From positions 1,364,001 through 1,428,000 of the forward strand of contig NZ_CP084528.1 in NCBI RefSeq assembly GCF_020410745.1: a DNA stretch of 64,000 nt, in the 5' to 3' direction. The translations under genes and the position numbers were made by a program. The notes beneath the pieces are model-generated. The model had not been told where the DNA came from. It did no database searches and saw only the letters and a program-made list of their open reading frames with translations. How positions within the stretch are numbered: the first letter of the stretch is position 1; each line of letters begins with the position of its first letter. Shown piece by piece: positions 1 to 8,893 of this stretch. The DNA comes from Kaistella polysaccharea. Lineage in GTDB: Bacteria > Bacteroidota > Bacteroidia > Flavobacteriales > Weeksellaceae.

Positions 1-1
1 G

Positions 2-112
2 ATCATCGAAAATGCGCACGCACATTGCAGACAATTTTTTAATAAAGATGTGGAAGACTATTGCAGTTTAAGAGTGTTGGAAAAATATTTTTATAATACT
101 AAATCCATGTAA
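2..112 (+). CDS. 3' end of an unidentified protein (partial)
   Basis: An open frame enters from the left edge and ends at a TAA at 110-112, giving 36 residues that finish in EKYFYNTKSM. The following genes are glycosyltransferases, so this is probably the C-terminus of another glycan enzyme, but too little is present to name a family. Its stop codon is part of the -7 box of the next gene. Confidence 0.5.
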   Translation: MIENAHAHCRQFFNKDVEDYCSLRVLEKYFYNTKSM

Positions 113-117
113 ATTTG
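110..117 (+). promoter_or_regulatory. -7 box, possible leaderless promoter of the GT14 gene
   Basis: TAAATTTG matches the Bacteroidota -7 consensus TAnnTTTG. It is followed by only four bases (AAAC) before the ATG at 122, so transcription would start at or next to the start codon. I see no TTG at a normal -33 distance. Confidence 0.45.
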
Positions 118-121
118 AAAC

Positions 122-1066
122 ATGGTAGAAAAAAATTATATTATTCTTGCTCACAAAAACCCGGAACAGATATTTCGCTTGATTCGGAGTTTAGATGACT
201 CTTCGTCAAAGTTTTTCGTTCATGTTGATTTAAAAAGTGATTTAAGCAGTTTTGGTATTTTAGAAAGTTGTTCTAATATTTCAATTATTCCACAAAGAGA
301 AAATTGCATTTGGGGTGATTTCTCAATTGTGAAAGCAACACTACATCTTCTAAAAAATGTTGTAGAATCTGGTAATAAAGGTTTTACAATCTTACTCAGC
401 GGCCAGGATTATCCCATTAAATCACCGCAAAAATTAAATGATTTTTTAGGAATAAATAAAGAGTCAAATTTTATTGATATTCAAAAAGTTGAAGACAAAT
501 GGAGTAAAAAAATGGTCCGCGATAAAATAGAACATTACCATTTTATTCATTCACAGGAAAGAGGTCACAGTAATAGTTACTCTCCTTTTTTCAGAAGTTC
601 TCTCAAACAAAAATTCAGAACTCTATTTCATCTTTTGAAAGGTCGCCTGCCTTTTGAAACATTTCAAAAATTATTAGAATTACCGCAAAGAATTCCAGTA
701 TTTACGCAACAATACGGCGGTTCTCAGTGGTGGGCTTTTAATGAAAAAACCACGGAAAATCTCAATTCTTACATTGAAAACAACTATCAGAAATTAGAAG
801 ATTATTATCGTTTTACTTCAGCGCCAGATGAGATATTTTTCCATTCTGTACTGATGAATATTCTTTCCGCGGAGAAAAAGGATCATTTAAAACCTTCGCT
901 AACTTATACCAATTGGGAACGTAAAAATTGCATTTTACCGGTAACTTTTGATACAAATGACCTCCAGGAACTTTCAGCTGTTGATCACTTTTTTGCCCGG
1001 AAATTTGACATTGATTACGATCAGGAAATCTTCAATTTAATTGACAACAAGCTTTTAAAAGATTAG
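122..1066 (+). CDS. GT14 core-2/I-branching beta-1,6-N-acetylglucosaminyltransferase-like protein
   Basis: This 314-residue protein has the layout of the core-2/I-branching (GT14) family. It starts YIILAHKNPEQIFRLIRSL, has FVHVDLKSD near residue 32, the GDFSIVKATLHLL segment near 65, the LLSGQDYPI motif near 92 and a GGSQWWAF motif near 200. These enzymes transfer a sugar, typically N-acetylglucosamine or xylose, to a glycan branch. In Bacteroidota they sit in capsule and LPS loci, which fits the glycosyltransferases next door. The acceptor cannot be told from sequence. Its stop abuts the stop of the opposing gene with no gap. Confidence 0.8.
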   Translation: MVEKNYIILAHKNPEQIFRLIRSLDDSSSKFFVHVDLKSDLSSFGILESCSNISIIPQRENCIWGDFSIVKATLHLLKNVVESGNKGFTILLSGQDYPIKSPQKLNDFLGINKESNFIDIQKVEDKWSKKMVRDKIEHYHFIHSQERGHSNSYSPFFRSSLKQKFRTLFHLLKGRLPFETFQKLLELPQRIPVFTQQYGGSQWWAFNEKTTENLNSYIENNYQKLEDYYRFTSAPDEIFFHSVLMNILSAEKKDHLKPSLTYTNWERKNCILPVTFDTNDLQELSAVDHFFARKFDIDYDQEIFNLIDNKLLKD

Positions 1067-2074
1067 TTAGAGCACATTCCTGTTTAACCAACTGCTGAAC
1101 GAATATTGCTTTACAATTTCTGGCGGAAGAACTTTGTATTGAGAACTTAAAAATTCTGGCAAACTGCCCAAATCGTCATGACCTAAAATAAATATATTTT
1201 GTGGATCATAAAAGTCATAGTTCAGAACGGCCGTATTGTTTGTAATGATTTTTTTGGAATATTTTAGTGCTTCAAAAAATCGTAACGAAAGTCCATCATG
1301 CTCCACCACTTTAAAATCTAACAAAATTTTTGCTTTTTTTAAATGGGAAATATTAGCTTTAAAATCAAAATTATGCTTAAAGAATTTGATGTTTTTTTCG
1401 TTGATGGGAAGTGTGCTGGGATGATATTTAAGATTGACGTCAAATTCAACATCATATTTTTCAAGTTCGTGGACTATTGTAACGAGATCGTCGGCTCGTT
1501 CTACAATATAACTTCCGACATAATAAACAATTTTAGAATGCTCAAGATTTGGTGAATCATCATCATAATCGAAATAAAAATTGTCACACTTCTTTAAATT
1601 AGGATATTGATCTTTGTATTTTAGATAATCATTCTGGTCAAAAACCAGAAATTTTTCAAAGTAGTTGATGTAACCAAAAATATCGTCATATCGCTCTAAA
1701 CCATCCCACTGATAACCAACGACCTTCTTCCCAATTTTGAGCAGATGCTTCAAAGTTTCAATAGTAATGGTATCGGGACGAATGATTAAAATATAATCAA
1801 CACTATTAGGCCCAAGATGTTTAATTTTTTCTTCGACGCTATCCGAGTGGAATTGCCTGATGAGTTGTCGCTTATAATTTCTATTTCCGAAGAAATTTTT
1901 CTGCAAAAAATTGACTGCGCGATCCGTCGCACTTTTATAGTGAAATTCCTGTGGAATAAAGTAATTCAGGTGCAAACCAAACTTCTCGATGTTTTCGTTG
2001 AACAACTTGTAAATACCAAAATCACAGGGAATAATTAAGATAAAAGATTTTCCTACAGCTGATGAATTGATCAT
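1067..2074 (-). CDS. Glycan biosynthesis protein, putative glycosyltransferase
   Basis: This 335-residue protein resembles the proteins annotated as LPS biosynthesis or CgeB-like glycosyltransferases. There is an N-terminal region with IIPCDFGIYKLF, a mid segment KKVVGYQWDGLERYDD, and a C-terminal half with YYVGSYIVERADDL, NLKYHPSTLP and the acceptor-loop-like FKVVEHDGLSLRFFEALKY. Such an EHDGLSLRFFEAL segment is typical of GT-B enzymes near the nucleotide-sugar site. It overlaps the upstream GT2 gene by 4 bases, so the two are probably translationally coupled. The substrate is unknown. Confidence 0.65.
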   Translation of the reverse strand: MINSSAVGKSFILIIPCDFGIYKLFNENIEKFGLHLNYFIPQEFHYKSATDRAVNFLQKNFFGNRNYKRQLIRQFHSDSVEEKIKHLGPNSVDYILIIRPDTITIETLKHLLKIGKKVVGYQWDGLERYDDIFGYINYFEKFLVFDQNDYLKYKDQYPNLKKCDNFYFDYDDDSPNLEHSKIVYYVGSYIVERADDLVTIVHELEKYDVEFDVNLKYHPSTLPINEKNIKFFKHNFDFKANISHLKKAKILLDFKVVEHDGLSLRFFEALKYSKKIITNNTAVLNYDFYDPQNIFILGHDDLGSLPEFLSSQYKVLPPEIVKQYSFSSWLNRNVL

Positions 2075-2814
2075 TTTTTTGCTTCTAAAATTTTGGCGAG
2101 CGTATTAAATTTATACTGCGCTTTCAACGATGCGAAAATTAATCCTTCTTTCCCGTCGAGAAAACCTTGCTTTAAAAAGTAAAATTTAATAAACCAAAAA
2201 AACGGGGAGTACATCAGTTTAAAAAAACTGACATTAGTACCAATTCTTCTTTCAATTTCTGCTGTAGAATAGATATTGTTTTTCTTTAAAACTGATGAAA
2301 TACAGTCGTCTGCTAAATGCTCGAGCGCCAGATTTTTGTCCTTCGGATCTAATTTTAATGTATTGCCCTTAATCTCTGGTTTTGAATGGATAAAGGGCGG
2401 CCAAACAACGGAATCTTTCCGGAAAAAACGATAAACATAATCAGGATAAGCGGCACGCATAAATTTGCCTAGAAAATAATTTTTTCGCGGAATTGCTAAA
2501 ACTGTATTTCCTTCCTTATTCTCTTGAAATTTATAAAGTTCAATTTTTAAATCATTTGAAATTAATTCATCTGCATCTAGCAACAGAACCCAATCATTTT
2601 TTGCACTTTGAATGGCAAAATTACGTGCTGGTTCAACAAAATTTAATTTCTCGTGATGTAAGACAGTGCAGTTGTATTTTTCGGCGATGGGCACCGTTCT
2701 GTCGTTACTTCCCATATCACAAATTACAATTTCATCAAAATCTTGAACAGATTTCAAAACTTTTTCAAGGTGTAACTCGGCATTATAGGTATTAATAACG
2801 ACAGAGATGCTCAT
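2071..2814 (-). CDS. Glycosyltransferase family 2 (WaaE/KdtX-like)
   Basis: This 247-residue cytoplasmic GT-A enzyme begins SISVVINTYNAELHLEKVL and carries the metal-binding DxD as LLLDADELI near residue 80. The NDRTVPIAEKY and EPARNFAIQSA segments are typical of the WaaE/KdtX branch, which adds a hexose to lipopolysaccharide inner core. The length is normal. It starts 2 bases after the end of rocD in the same direction and overlaps the next gene by 4 bases, so rocD, this gene and the downstream transferase could share a transcript. The exact sugar is not determinable. Confidence 0.8.
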   Translation of the reverse strand: MSISVVINTYNAELHLEKVLKSVQDFDEIVICDMGSNDRTVPIAEKYNCTVLHHEKLNFVEPARNFAIQSAKNDWVLLLDADELISNDLKIELYKFQENKEGNTVLAIPRKNYFLGKFMRAAYPDYVYRFFRKDSVVWPPFIHSKPEIKGNTLKLDPKDKNLALEHLADDCISSVLKKNNIYSTAEIERRIGTNVSFFKLMYSPFFWFIKFYFLKQGFLDGKEGLIFASLKAQYKFNTLAKILEAKK

Positions 2815-2816
2815 AT

Positions 2817-4067
2817 TTACTTCTTAAACTCCAGGATTGTTTTTTCGATAATAGCTACACATTCCAAAAGTTGTTCTTCTGTAATGACCAAAGGCGGCGC
2901 TAATCTGATAATGTTCCCGTGTGTAGGTTTGGCAAGCAAACCATTTTCTTTTAATTTCATACAAAGATCCCAAGCAGTAGAACTTTCTGGAATATCATTA
3001 ATCAGGATGGCATTTAAAAGACCTTTTCCTCTCACTTTCGTAATCAGATCAGATTTTTCAATAATTTTTTCTATTTCAGACCGAAATAATTTTCCTAATT
3101 CTTCGGCTCTTTCGGAAAGATTTTCATCTTCTACAACTTGCAACGCTGCCAATGCGACTGCGCAAGCAATCGGGTTTCCCCCAAATGTAGAACCATGTTG
3201 ACCAGGATGAATCACATGCATAATGTCGTCATTTGCCAAGACTGCAGAAACAGGATACATACCACCCGACAAAGCTTTGCCAAGTACGAGAATATCAGGT
3301 TGAACATCCTCATGATGACAGGCAATTAATCTACCCGTTCTGGCGATTCCAGTTTGTACTTCATCTGCAATAAAGAGAACATTATACTTTTTACACAACT
3401 CGGAAGCTTGTTTCAAATAACCCGCATCTGGCACAAAAACACCTGCTTCACCTTGAATTGGTTCGACTAAGAAAGCGGCAATATTAGCAGCATCATTTTT
3501 TAAAGTATCTTCTAAAGCTTGAATATCATTGTAAGGAATCTTTAAAAAACCCGGTGTAAATGGACCGTAATTTTTGCTCGCATCAGGATCATTAGAGAAT
3601 GAAACGATCGTTGTAGTTCTTCCGTGGAAATTATTTTCACAAACTATAATTTTCGCGGCGTTTTCAGAGATTCCTTTTACTTCATAACTCCATTTTCGCG
3701 CTAATTTTACAGCCGTTTCTACCGCTTCTGCACCAGAATTCATGGGCAAAACTTTATCAAAACCAAAAAGTGTAGTTATTTTTTTTTCGTATTCACCCAA
3801 ATTTGAATTATAAAAAGCTCGGGAAGTTAAAGCAAGTTTTTTGGATTGATTCACTAACGCATCAACAATTTTCGGATGAGAATGTCCTTGATTTACGGCA
3901 GAATATGCAGATAAGAAGTCGAAATATTTTTTCCCTTCTACATCCCAAACATATACGCCTTCACCTTTGTCTAAAACTACGGGCAAAGGATGATAATTGT
4001 GAGCGCCATACTCGTTTTCCAGATCAATGTAATATTGTGAATTCTTTTGAACAGCTGTTTCTGACAT
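2817..4067 (-). CDS. rocD: Ornithine--oxo-acid transaminase
   Basis: This 416-residue class III PLP aminotransferase would convert ornithine and 2-oxoglutarate to glutamate semialdehyde and glutamate in arginine catabolism or proline synthesis. Visible marks are [31 protein letters not shown], the cofactor Asp in [15 protein letters not shown], and the PLP lysine in [16 protein letters not shown]. The order and length match bacterial and eukaryotic ornithine aminotransferases better than acetylornithine aminotransferase. A TAAATTTG box lies at 4084-4091, 16 bases before the start. Confidence 0.88.
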   Translation of the reverse strand: MSETAVQKNSQYYIDLENEYGAHNYHPLPVVLDKGEGVYVWDVEGKKYFDFLSAYSAVNQGHSHPKIVDALVNQSKKLALTSRAFYNSNLGEYEKKITTLFGFDKVLPMNSGAEAVETAVKLARKWSYEVKGISENAAKIIVCENNFHGRTTTIVSFSNDPDASKNYGPFTPGFLKIPYNDIQALEDTLKNDAANIAAFLVEPIQGEAGVFVPDAGYLKQASELCKKYNVLFIADEVQTGIARTGRLIACHHEDVQPDILVLGKALSGGMYPVSAVLANDDIMHVIHPGQHGSTFGGNPIACAVALAALQVVEDENLSERAEELGKLFRSEIEKIIEKSDLITKVRGKGLLNAILINDIPESSTAWDLCMKLKENGLLAKPTHGNIIRLAPPLVITEEQLLECVAIIEKTILEFKK

Positions 4068-4083
4068 ATCTTTTTCTTTATTA

Positions 4084-4091
4084 CAAATTTA
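4084..4091 (-). promoter_or_regulatory. -7 box of rocD
   Basis: On the minus strand this reads TAAATTTG, an exact TAnnTTTG match, 16 bases upstream of the rocD ATG. It lies between the accBC terminator and rocD, so rocD has its own promoter. Confidence 0.5.
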
Positions 4092-4116
4092 ATGATTATT
4101 ATCTTAAATGAAGGGA

Positions 4117-4144
4117 TCAAAAAAATGCCTCAGAAGAGGCATTT
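4117..4144 (-). terminator. Terminator of accB-accC
   Basis: A 9-bp perfect stem (AAATGCCTC / GAGGCATTT) with a 4-base loop is followed on the minus strand by a run of T. It lies just downstream of the accC stop and upstream of rocD. Confidence 0.8.
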
Positions 4145-4165
4145 GGTATTGTTTAAAAATACATT

Positions 4166-5518
4166 TTAATTATCGAAATTTTTATCCATTTTGAAATCTT
4201 CCATGAATTTCGTGGTATAATTTCCGGCCAGATAATCTTCATTTTCCATCAATTGTCGGTGGAAAGGAATCGTGGTTTTTACACCTTCAATATAAAACTC
4301 TTCAAGCGCACGCTTCATTTTTGCAATAGCTTCTGCACGAGTTTGTGCGGTTGTGATCAATTTTGCAATCATGGAGTCATAGTTGGAGGGAATCGTGTAA
4401 CCTGAATAAACATGCGTATCTACACGAACACCGTGTCCCCCAGGAATATTTAATTCGGTGATTTTCCCTGGCGAAGGACGAAAATCATTAAATGGATCTT
4501 CAGCGTTAATCCGACACTCTATAGAGTGAAGTTTTGGGAAATAATTTTGGCCAGAAATTGCAGTTCCAGAGGCAAGAAGAATTTGCTCACGAATTAAATC
4601 GTAATCAACAACCTGTTCTGTAATAGGATGTTCTACCTGAATTCTGGTATTCATTTCCATAAAATAGAAATTACGGTGTTTATCAACCAAAAATTCTATG
4701 GTTCCAACTCCTTCATATCCAATATATTCGGCAGCTTTCACTGCCGCATCACCCATTTCCTTCCGAAGTTCATCGGTCATAAAAGGTGAAGGCGTTTCTT
4801 CTGTTAATTTTTGATTTCTACGCTGTACTGAACAATCTCTTTCAGATAAATGACACGCATTACCATATTGATCACCAGCAATCTGGATTTCAATATGCCG
4901 TGGTTCTTCAATCAATTTCTCCATATACATTCCACCGTTTCCAAAAGCGGCAACAGCTTCCTGAATTGCAGATTCCCAAAGATCTTTCATATCTTCTTCT
5001 TTCCAAACAGCGCGCATGCCTTTTCCACCGCCACCAGCAGTAGCTTTAATCATTACCGGATAGCCAATTTCTCGCGCAATAACCAGCGCATCTTCATAGG
5101 TGTCTACCAGACCGTCAGAACCGGGAACACAAGGAACACCTGCCTCTTTCATAGTCGCTTTGGCATTTGCCTTATCACCCATTCTATCGATTTGTTCTGG
5201 CGTAGCACCGATAAATTTAATTCCGTTTTTCTGACAAATTCTGGAGAAATTAGAATTCTCTGATAAAAAGCCGTAACCTGGATGAATCGCATCAGCATTG
5301 GTAATTTCTGCTGCTGAAATAATATTGGGGATTTTAAGATAAGAATCTTTGCTCATTGCCGGACCAATACAAACTGCTTCGTCGGCGAACCGTACGTGAA
5401 GGCTGTCTTTGTCGGCAGTAGAATACACGGCAACGGTTTTAATTCCCATTTCTTTGCAGGTACGTAAAATACGCATTGCAATTTCGCCGCGATTGGCGAT
5501 TAATATTTTTTTGAACAT
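4166..5518 (-). CDS. accC: Acetyl-CoA carboxylase, biotin carboxylase subunit
   Basis: This 450-residue ATP-grasp enzyme carboxylates the biotin on AccB, the first half-reaction of malonyl-CoA formation in fatty acid synthesis. It begins [20 protein letters not shown], has [10 protein letters not shown], the glycine-rich ATP loop [12 protein letters not shown] near 160, and the catalytic [14 protein letters not shown] near 290. Length is the standard 445-455. It lies 91 bases downstream of accB on the same strand. The gap contains only AT-rich sequence with a repeated GAATTTTAAATT word. Confidence 0.96.
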   Translation of the reverse strand: MFKKILIANRGEIAMRILRTCKEMGIKTVAVYSTADKDSLHVRFADEAVCIGPAMSKDSYLKIPNIISAAEITNADAIHPGYGFLSENSNFSRICQKNGIKFIGATPEQIDRMGDKANAKATMKEAGVPCVPGSDGLVDTYEDALVIAREIGYPVMIKATAGGGGKGMRAVWKEEDMKDLWESAIQEAVAAFGNGGMYMEKLIEEPRHIEIQIAGDQYGNACHLSERDCSVQRRNQKLTEETPSPFMTDELRKEMGDAAVKAAEYIGYEGVGTIEFLVDKHRNFYFMEMNTRIQVEHPITEQVVDYDLIREQILLASGTAISGQNYFPKLHSIECRINAEDPFNDFRPSPGKITELNIPGGHGVRVDTHVYSGYTIPSNYDSMIAKLITTAQTRAEAIAKMKRALEEFYIEGVKTTIPFHRQLMENEDYLAGNYTTKFMEDFKMDKNFDN

Positions 5519-5609
5519 CTTTTCAAGAATTTTAAATTTTGATCTTTGAATTTTAAATTATTTTAAAAGTGGTTCCCTTTAAAATATATTAGGTATCATT
5601 TAAAATTAC

Positions 5610-6089
5610 TTAAGAAGGATCTACTAAGAATAATGGTTGGTCGTATTCTACAGGAGTTGCATCATCTACCAAAACTTTAACAATTTTACCTGAAATTTCA
5701 GCTTCAATTTGGTTAAATAATTTCATGGCTTCAATTACACAAACAACTTTACCTACAGAAACTTCATCACCAACATTTACAAAAATATCTTTATCAGGCG
5801 CAGGTTTTCTGTAGAATGTTCCGATCATTGGCGATTTAATGGTCACATAATTAGCGTCTTCTGCAACTGTTTCCTCTGGTGCAGATGGCGCGGCAGGAGC
5901 TGAAGACCCAGCAGTGTGCGCTTGTTGTGGTGGTGTATGATACACCGTTTGAGCAGGACCATAATTAATTTCACTTCCACCGAGTGGAGTTTTAATGGTA
6001 ATTTCAAAGTCCTTTGTTTTGTATTTTACTTCGGAAACCTCAGCTTTAGACACAAATTTTATAAGATTTTGTATGTCTTTAATGTCCAT
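5610..6089 (-). CDS. accB: Acetyl-CoA carboxylase, biotin carboxyl carrier protein
   Basis: This 159-residue carrier has an N-terminal helix region, an Ala/Pro-rich flexible linker (residues about 50-75) and a C-terminal biotinyl domain. The biotinylated lysine is in VCVIEAMKLFNQIEAEISGK. It shuttles carboxyl groups between AccC and the carboxyltransferase. A TATCTTTG box at 6114-6121 marks its own promoter, separate from rpmF, whose terminator lies just upstream. Confidence 0.95.
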   Translation of the reverse strand: MDIKDIQNLIKFVSKAEVSEVKYKTKDFEITIKTPLGGSEINYGPAQTVYHTPPQQAHTAGSSAPAAPSAPEETVAEDANYVTIKSPMIGTFYRKPAPDKDIFVNVGDEVSVGKVVCVIEAMKLFNQIEAEISGKIVKVLVDDATPVEYDQPLFLVDPS

Positions 6090-6113
6090 ATAATTGGTAT
6101 TTGTTTATTATGT

Positions 6114-6121
6114 CAAAGATA
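6114..6121 (-). promoter_or_regulatory. -7 box of accB-accC
   Basis: The minus strand reads TATCTTTG, 24 bases upstream of the accB ATG. It is an exact TAnnTTTG match placed directly after the rpmF terminator. Confidence 0.55.
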
Positions 6122-6133
6122 CTAAAAATCAAT

Positions 6134-6168
6134 AAAAAACCACTCAAAATTGTAAAAATTGAGTGGTT
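6134..6168 (-). terminator. Terminator after rpmF
   Basis: A 10-bp perfect stem (AACCACTCAA / TTGAGTGGTT) is followed by a T run on the minus strand. It ends the DUF177-rpmF transcript before the accB promoter. Confidence 0.8.
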
Positions 6169-6204
6169 TATGTATGAAAATGAAGATTCTCTAAGGTTTT
6201 TGGC

Positions 6205-6408
6205 TTAGTTCTCTTCTGTAGCTTCTACTTCTTTTTCCATTACTATTTTTCCTCTGTAGTATAATTTTCCTTCATGCCAGTGTGCTCTATGATACAGGTG
6301 CATTTCACCTGAAGTTGCATCTTTTGCCAATTGAGGAACTACTGCTTTGTAATGTGTTCTTCTCTTATCTCTTCTTGTAGACGACTGTCTTCTCTTTGGA
6401 TGTGCCAT
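6205..6408 (-). CDS. rpmF: 50S ribosomal protein L32
   Basis: This 67-residue basic protein begins [20 protein letters not shown], the L32 signature, and continues through [17 protein letters not shown] with the C-terminal acidic tail seen in Bacteroidota L32. It lacks the zinc cysteines found in some other L32 proteins. It follows the DUF177 gene, its usual partner, by 66 bases. Confidence 0.95.
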   Translation of the reverse strand: MAHPKRRQSSTRRDKRRTHYKAVVPQLAKDATSGEMHLYHRAHWHEGKLYYRGKIVMEKEVEATEEN

Positions 6409-6474
6409 TTTCTATATTTTTAATTTGATGAGCGATGAGTACTTGATTGCTCAATTCTCATCATTTTAAACTAT

Positions 6475-6996
6475 TTAATTTTTATCTTTTAACTTTTTCA
6501 ACGCTTCCCATCGGGGATCTATTGCGGGCTCTTCTTCAATTACTTCTTCCGGACTGAACTTATTTAATATTTCCAAATCTTCTTCAGAAATATTTGGAGA
6601 AACTTTTTTCATTGGGATTGATAACATAACATCTTCATAAATCAGCTGCGCTGCATTGAAGGCATAATCAGTCATCGGAATCGTGATAACATCTTCGTCG
6701 CTATCATCATATTCTTCTCCGAATTTAACCAGAACTTTAATTTTATTATCAATGGGATGAATAAAATTTTCGTTTGTGAGGTCACAAACTAAATTAACAG
6801 TTCCCAATGTTTTAATCCAAAGTTCTAAAAATGTAGTATGCCTATCCATAAGGATTTCGGCAACTATTTTAGGGTTTGTAAATTCTTGTTCAGTATCGAA
6901 AAGTTCAAAGAACGCTTTATCTATCTCAAACCTGAACTCGTGCTTTCCGTTTTTGAGCCCTGAAAACACAATATCGTAGTTTCTAAACTTGTCCAT
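6475..6996 (-). CDS. DUF177 (YceD-like) protein
   Basis: This about 173-residue protein has the DUF177 layout: an acidic N-terminal half, VNLVCDLTNENFIHPID where other members carry the conserved C-D/R-C region, and EEVIEEEPAIDPRWEALKKLKDK at the end. The DPRWEALKKL tail is diagnostic. In other bacteria YceD is linked genetically to rpmF and to 23S rRNA accumulation. I chose the ATG at 6996 because MDKFRNYDIVFSGLK is the normal start. A TTG-initiated form would add five residues (to 7011). Confidence 0.85.
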   Translation of the reverse strand: MDKFRNYDIVFSGLKNGKHEFRFEIDKAFFELFDTEQEFTNPKIVAEILMDRHTTFLELWIKTLGTVNLVCDLTNENFIHPIDNKIKVLVKFGEEYDDSDEDVITIPMTDYAFNAAQLIYEDVMLSIPMKKVSPNISEEDLEILNKFSPEEVIEEEPAIDPRWEALKKLKDKN

Positions 6997-7085
6997 AAAA
7001 TGAGTGTGCAAAAATATGCATTTTTTTTAATATTACAAATATATTTGAAAACAAATCTGCAGTAAAAAATAATTCCGCAGATATC

Positions 7086-8174
7086 TTAGAGGCGATCTAC
7101 CGGCAAATCTTCCTCAACGTTATTACCAGAGGCGTTTCTACGCGGTCGCATTCTGTTTGTCATCAGGTCATTATATTCCTGTCTGTTCTTAAAAATTTTA
7201 ATGGCCATAAAAATAGCTTCACTAAAACTTTGTGGATCCGCAATATTCTTTCCCGCAATATCATATGCAACGCCATGATCTGGACTTGTTCTGATAAAAG
7301 GAAGCCCTGCTGTGTAATTTACCCCTTCTTCATAAGCAATTGTCTTGAAGGGCGCTAAACCCTGATCGTGATACATCGCCAAAACTGCGTCGAAGTGTTT
7401 ATATTTTTCAGGTTGAAAAAAACTGTCTGCAGGATAAGGGCCGAAAGCCATAATTCCGTTATCAAACAATTCGCGAATCGCGGGTTCAATAATTTCAATT
7501 TCCTCTTTACCAATCGCTCCACCGTCACCAGCATGTGGATTTAAACCAAGTACCGCAATTTTTGGGCGCTCGATGCAGAAATCCTCAATCAAACATTGGT
7601 TCAAAAGCTTAATCTGTTTTTTAATTTTCTCTTTGGAAATATTTTCAGCTACATTCGCAATCGGAATATGGTGCGTAGAAACGGCAACTTTCAGATCATC
7701 GGTTACTAAAAACATAAGGCCTTTCTTTTCAAACTTTTCTTCTAAATAACCGGTGTGTCCAGCATGCTGAAAACCATTTTTCAACATCTCTTCTTTATTA
7801 ATGGGCGCGGTAACCAGAACGTCGACTTCACCATTCATTAATGCGTTTGTAGCAGCTTCCAGGGATTCGATAGCCATTTTTGTCGATTCTTCGGTTGGTG
7901 TGCCCAAATCTACATTTACATTATCTTTCCACAGATTCACCATATTGATTTTATCTGCATGAGCCTGAGAAACCTCGGTAATATAATTGAAATTATGTTG
8001 AAGTTTGAAAATATTTTTCTGATACGTAAACAATTTTCCAGATCCGAAAATTACAGGTGTAAAAAAATCAGTAATCGATTTATCTTGCAATGATTTCATA
8101 ATGATTTCCGGTCCAATACCGTTGTAATCACCAATAGAAATTCCCACTTTTATTTTATGCTGTTTCGGACTCAT
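7086..8174 (-). CDS. pdxA: 4-hydroxythreonine-4-phosphate dehydrogenase
   Basis: This 362-residue enzyme oxidises 4-phosphohydroxy-L-threonine in the DXP-dependent pyridoxal phosphate pathway. It begins VGISIGDYNGIGPEIIMKSL and holds the metal-ligand histidines in STHHIPIANV, LNPHAGDGG and MYHDQGLAPFK, then NYTAGLPFIRTSPDHGVAYDIAGK. The length is slightly above the proteobacterial 330, as usual in Bacteroidota, with a basic C-terminal tail. It is divergent from ribE. Confidence 0.94.
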   Translation of the reverse strand: MSPKQHKIKVGISIGDYNGIGPEIIMKSLQDKSITDFFTPVIFGSGKLFTYQKNIFKLQHNFNYITEVSQAHADKINMVNLWKDNVNVDLGTPTEESTKMAIESLEAATNALMNGEVDVLVTAPINKEEMLKNGFQHAGHTGYLEEKFEKKGLMFLVTDDLKVAVSTHHIPIANVAENISKEKIKKQIKLLNQCLIEDFCIERPKIAVLGLNPHAGDGGAIGKEEIEIIEPAIRELFDNGIMAFGPYPADSFFQPEKYKHFDAVLAMYHDQGLAPFKTIAYEEGVNYTAGLPFIRTSPDHGVAYDIAGKNIADPQSFSEAIFMAIKIFKNRQEYNDLMTNRMRPRRNASGNNVEEDLPVDRL

Positions 8175-8180
8175 TTTTAT

Positions 8181-8214
8181 TATCTTTGAAAATTGTTTGA
8201 ATTTTACAAATTTA
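8181..8214. promoter_or_regulatory. Divergent -7 boxes for pdxA and ribE
   Basis: On the minus strand TAAATTTG (8207-8214) faces pdxA. On the plus strand TATCTTTG (8181-8188) faces ribE and starts six bases from the pdxA ATG. If the plus box is used, ribE has a leader of about 100 bases. I looked there for an FMN riboswitch and saw none. Confidence 0.4.
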
Positions 8215-8296
8215 ACAAATTAGGATTAACAATCCTTATTTAATTTATTTTAAGCTGATTCAGCAGTTTATTTACTTCTTTTTTAAAAATACCAAT

Positions 8297-8893
8297 ATGT
8301 TTACAGGAATCGTAGAAGCGACGGGAATTGTTGAAACCATTCAACATAACGACAGCAATATTGACTTTATCTTAAATTGCCCTTTCACCTCCGAATTAAA
8401 AATTGATCAAAGTTTAGCACACAACGGCTGCTGTTTAACGGTCGTAGAAATAAATGAAAACAATTATCGCGTTACCGCAATCGATGAAACTTTAGAAAAA
8501 ACGAATCTTGGCCAATGGAAAATTGGAACTGAAGTAAATTTGGAACGCTGTTTGAAGTTTGATGGCAGACTTGATGGTCACCTTGTTCAGGGACATGTAG
8601 ATAAAACTGGAATCGTAGAAAAAATTGAAGATAAAGATGGTAGTTTTTTTATTACTATTTCTTATGATTCTACCGATGAATACACGACAGTTCCACAAGG
8701 ATCAATTACGGTAAACGGTATAAGTTTAACAGTAGCAGAAAGTGGAAATACAAGTTTTTCGGTTGCAATAATTCCTTATACCTGGGAATTCACGAATATG
8801 AAAAATCTGCAAATTGGTGACATCGTAAACCTTGAATTTGACATTATCGGGAAATATGTAAATAAATTGATGAAAAAAAATGCCCTTCTCTAA
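8297..8893 (+). CDS. ribE: Riboflavin synthase, alpha chain
   Basis: This 198-residue enzyme dismutates 6,7-dimethyl-8-ribityllumazine to riboflavin. It starts MFTGIVEATGIVETI and contains two lumazine-binding repeats: the first with NGCCLTVVEIN and GRLDGHLVQGHVD, the second with NGISLTVAESG and IGKYVNKLM at the end. Length is normal. The last 14 bases overlap the start of the histidine kinase gene. Confidence 0.95.
   Translation: MFTGIVEATGIVETIQHNDSNIDFILNCPFTSELKIDQSLAHNGCCLTVVEINENNYRVTAIDETLEKTNLGQWKIGTEVNLERCLKFDGRLDGHLVQGHVDKTGIVEKIEDKDGSFFITISYDSTDEYTTVPQGSITVNGISLTVAESGNTSFSVAIIPYTWEFTNMKNLQIGDIVNLEFDIIGKYVNKLMKKNALL

Noticed and set aside
8189-8296. FMN riboswitch in the ribE leader
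   Set aside because: The leader is AT-rich and has none of the conserved FMN-element blocks; ribE seems to have only a plain promoter.
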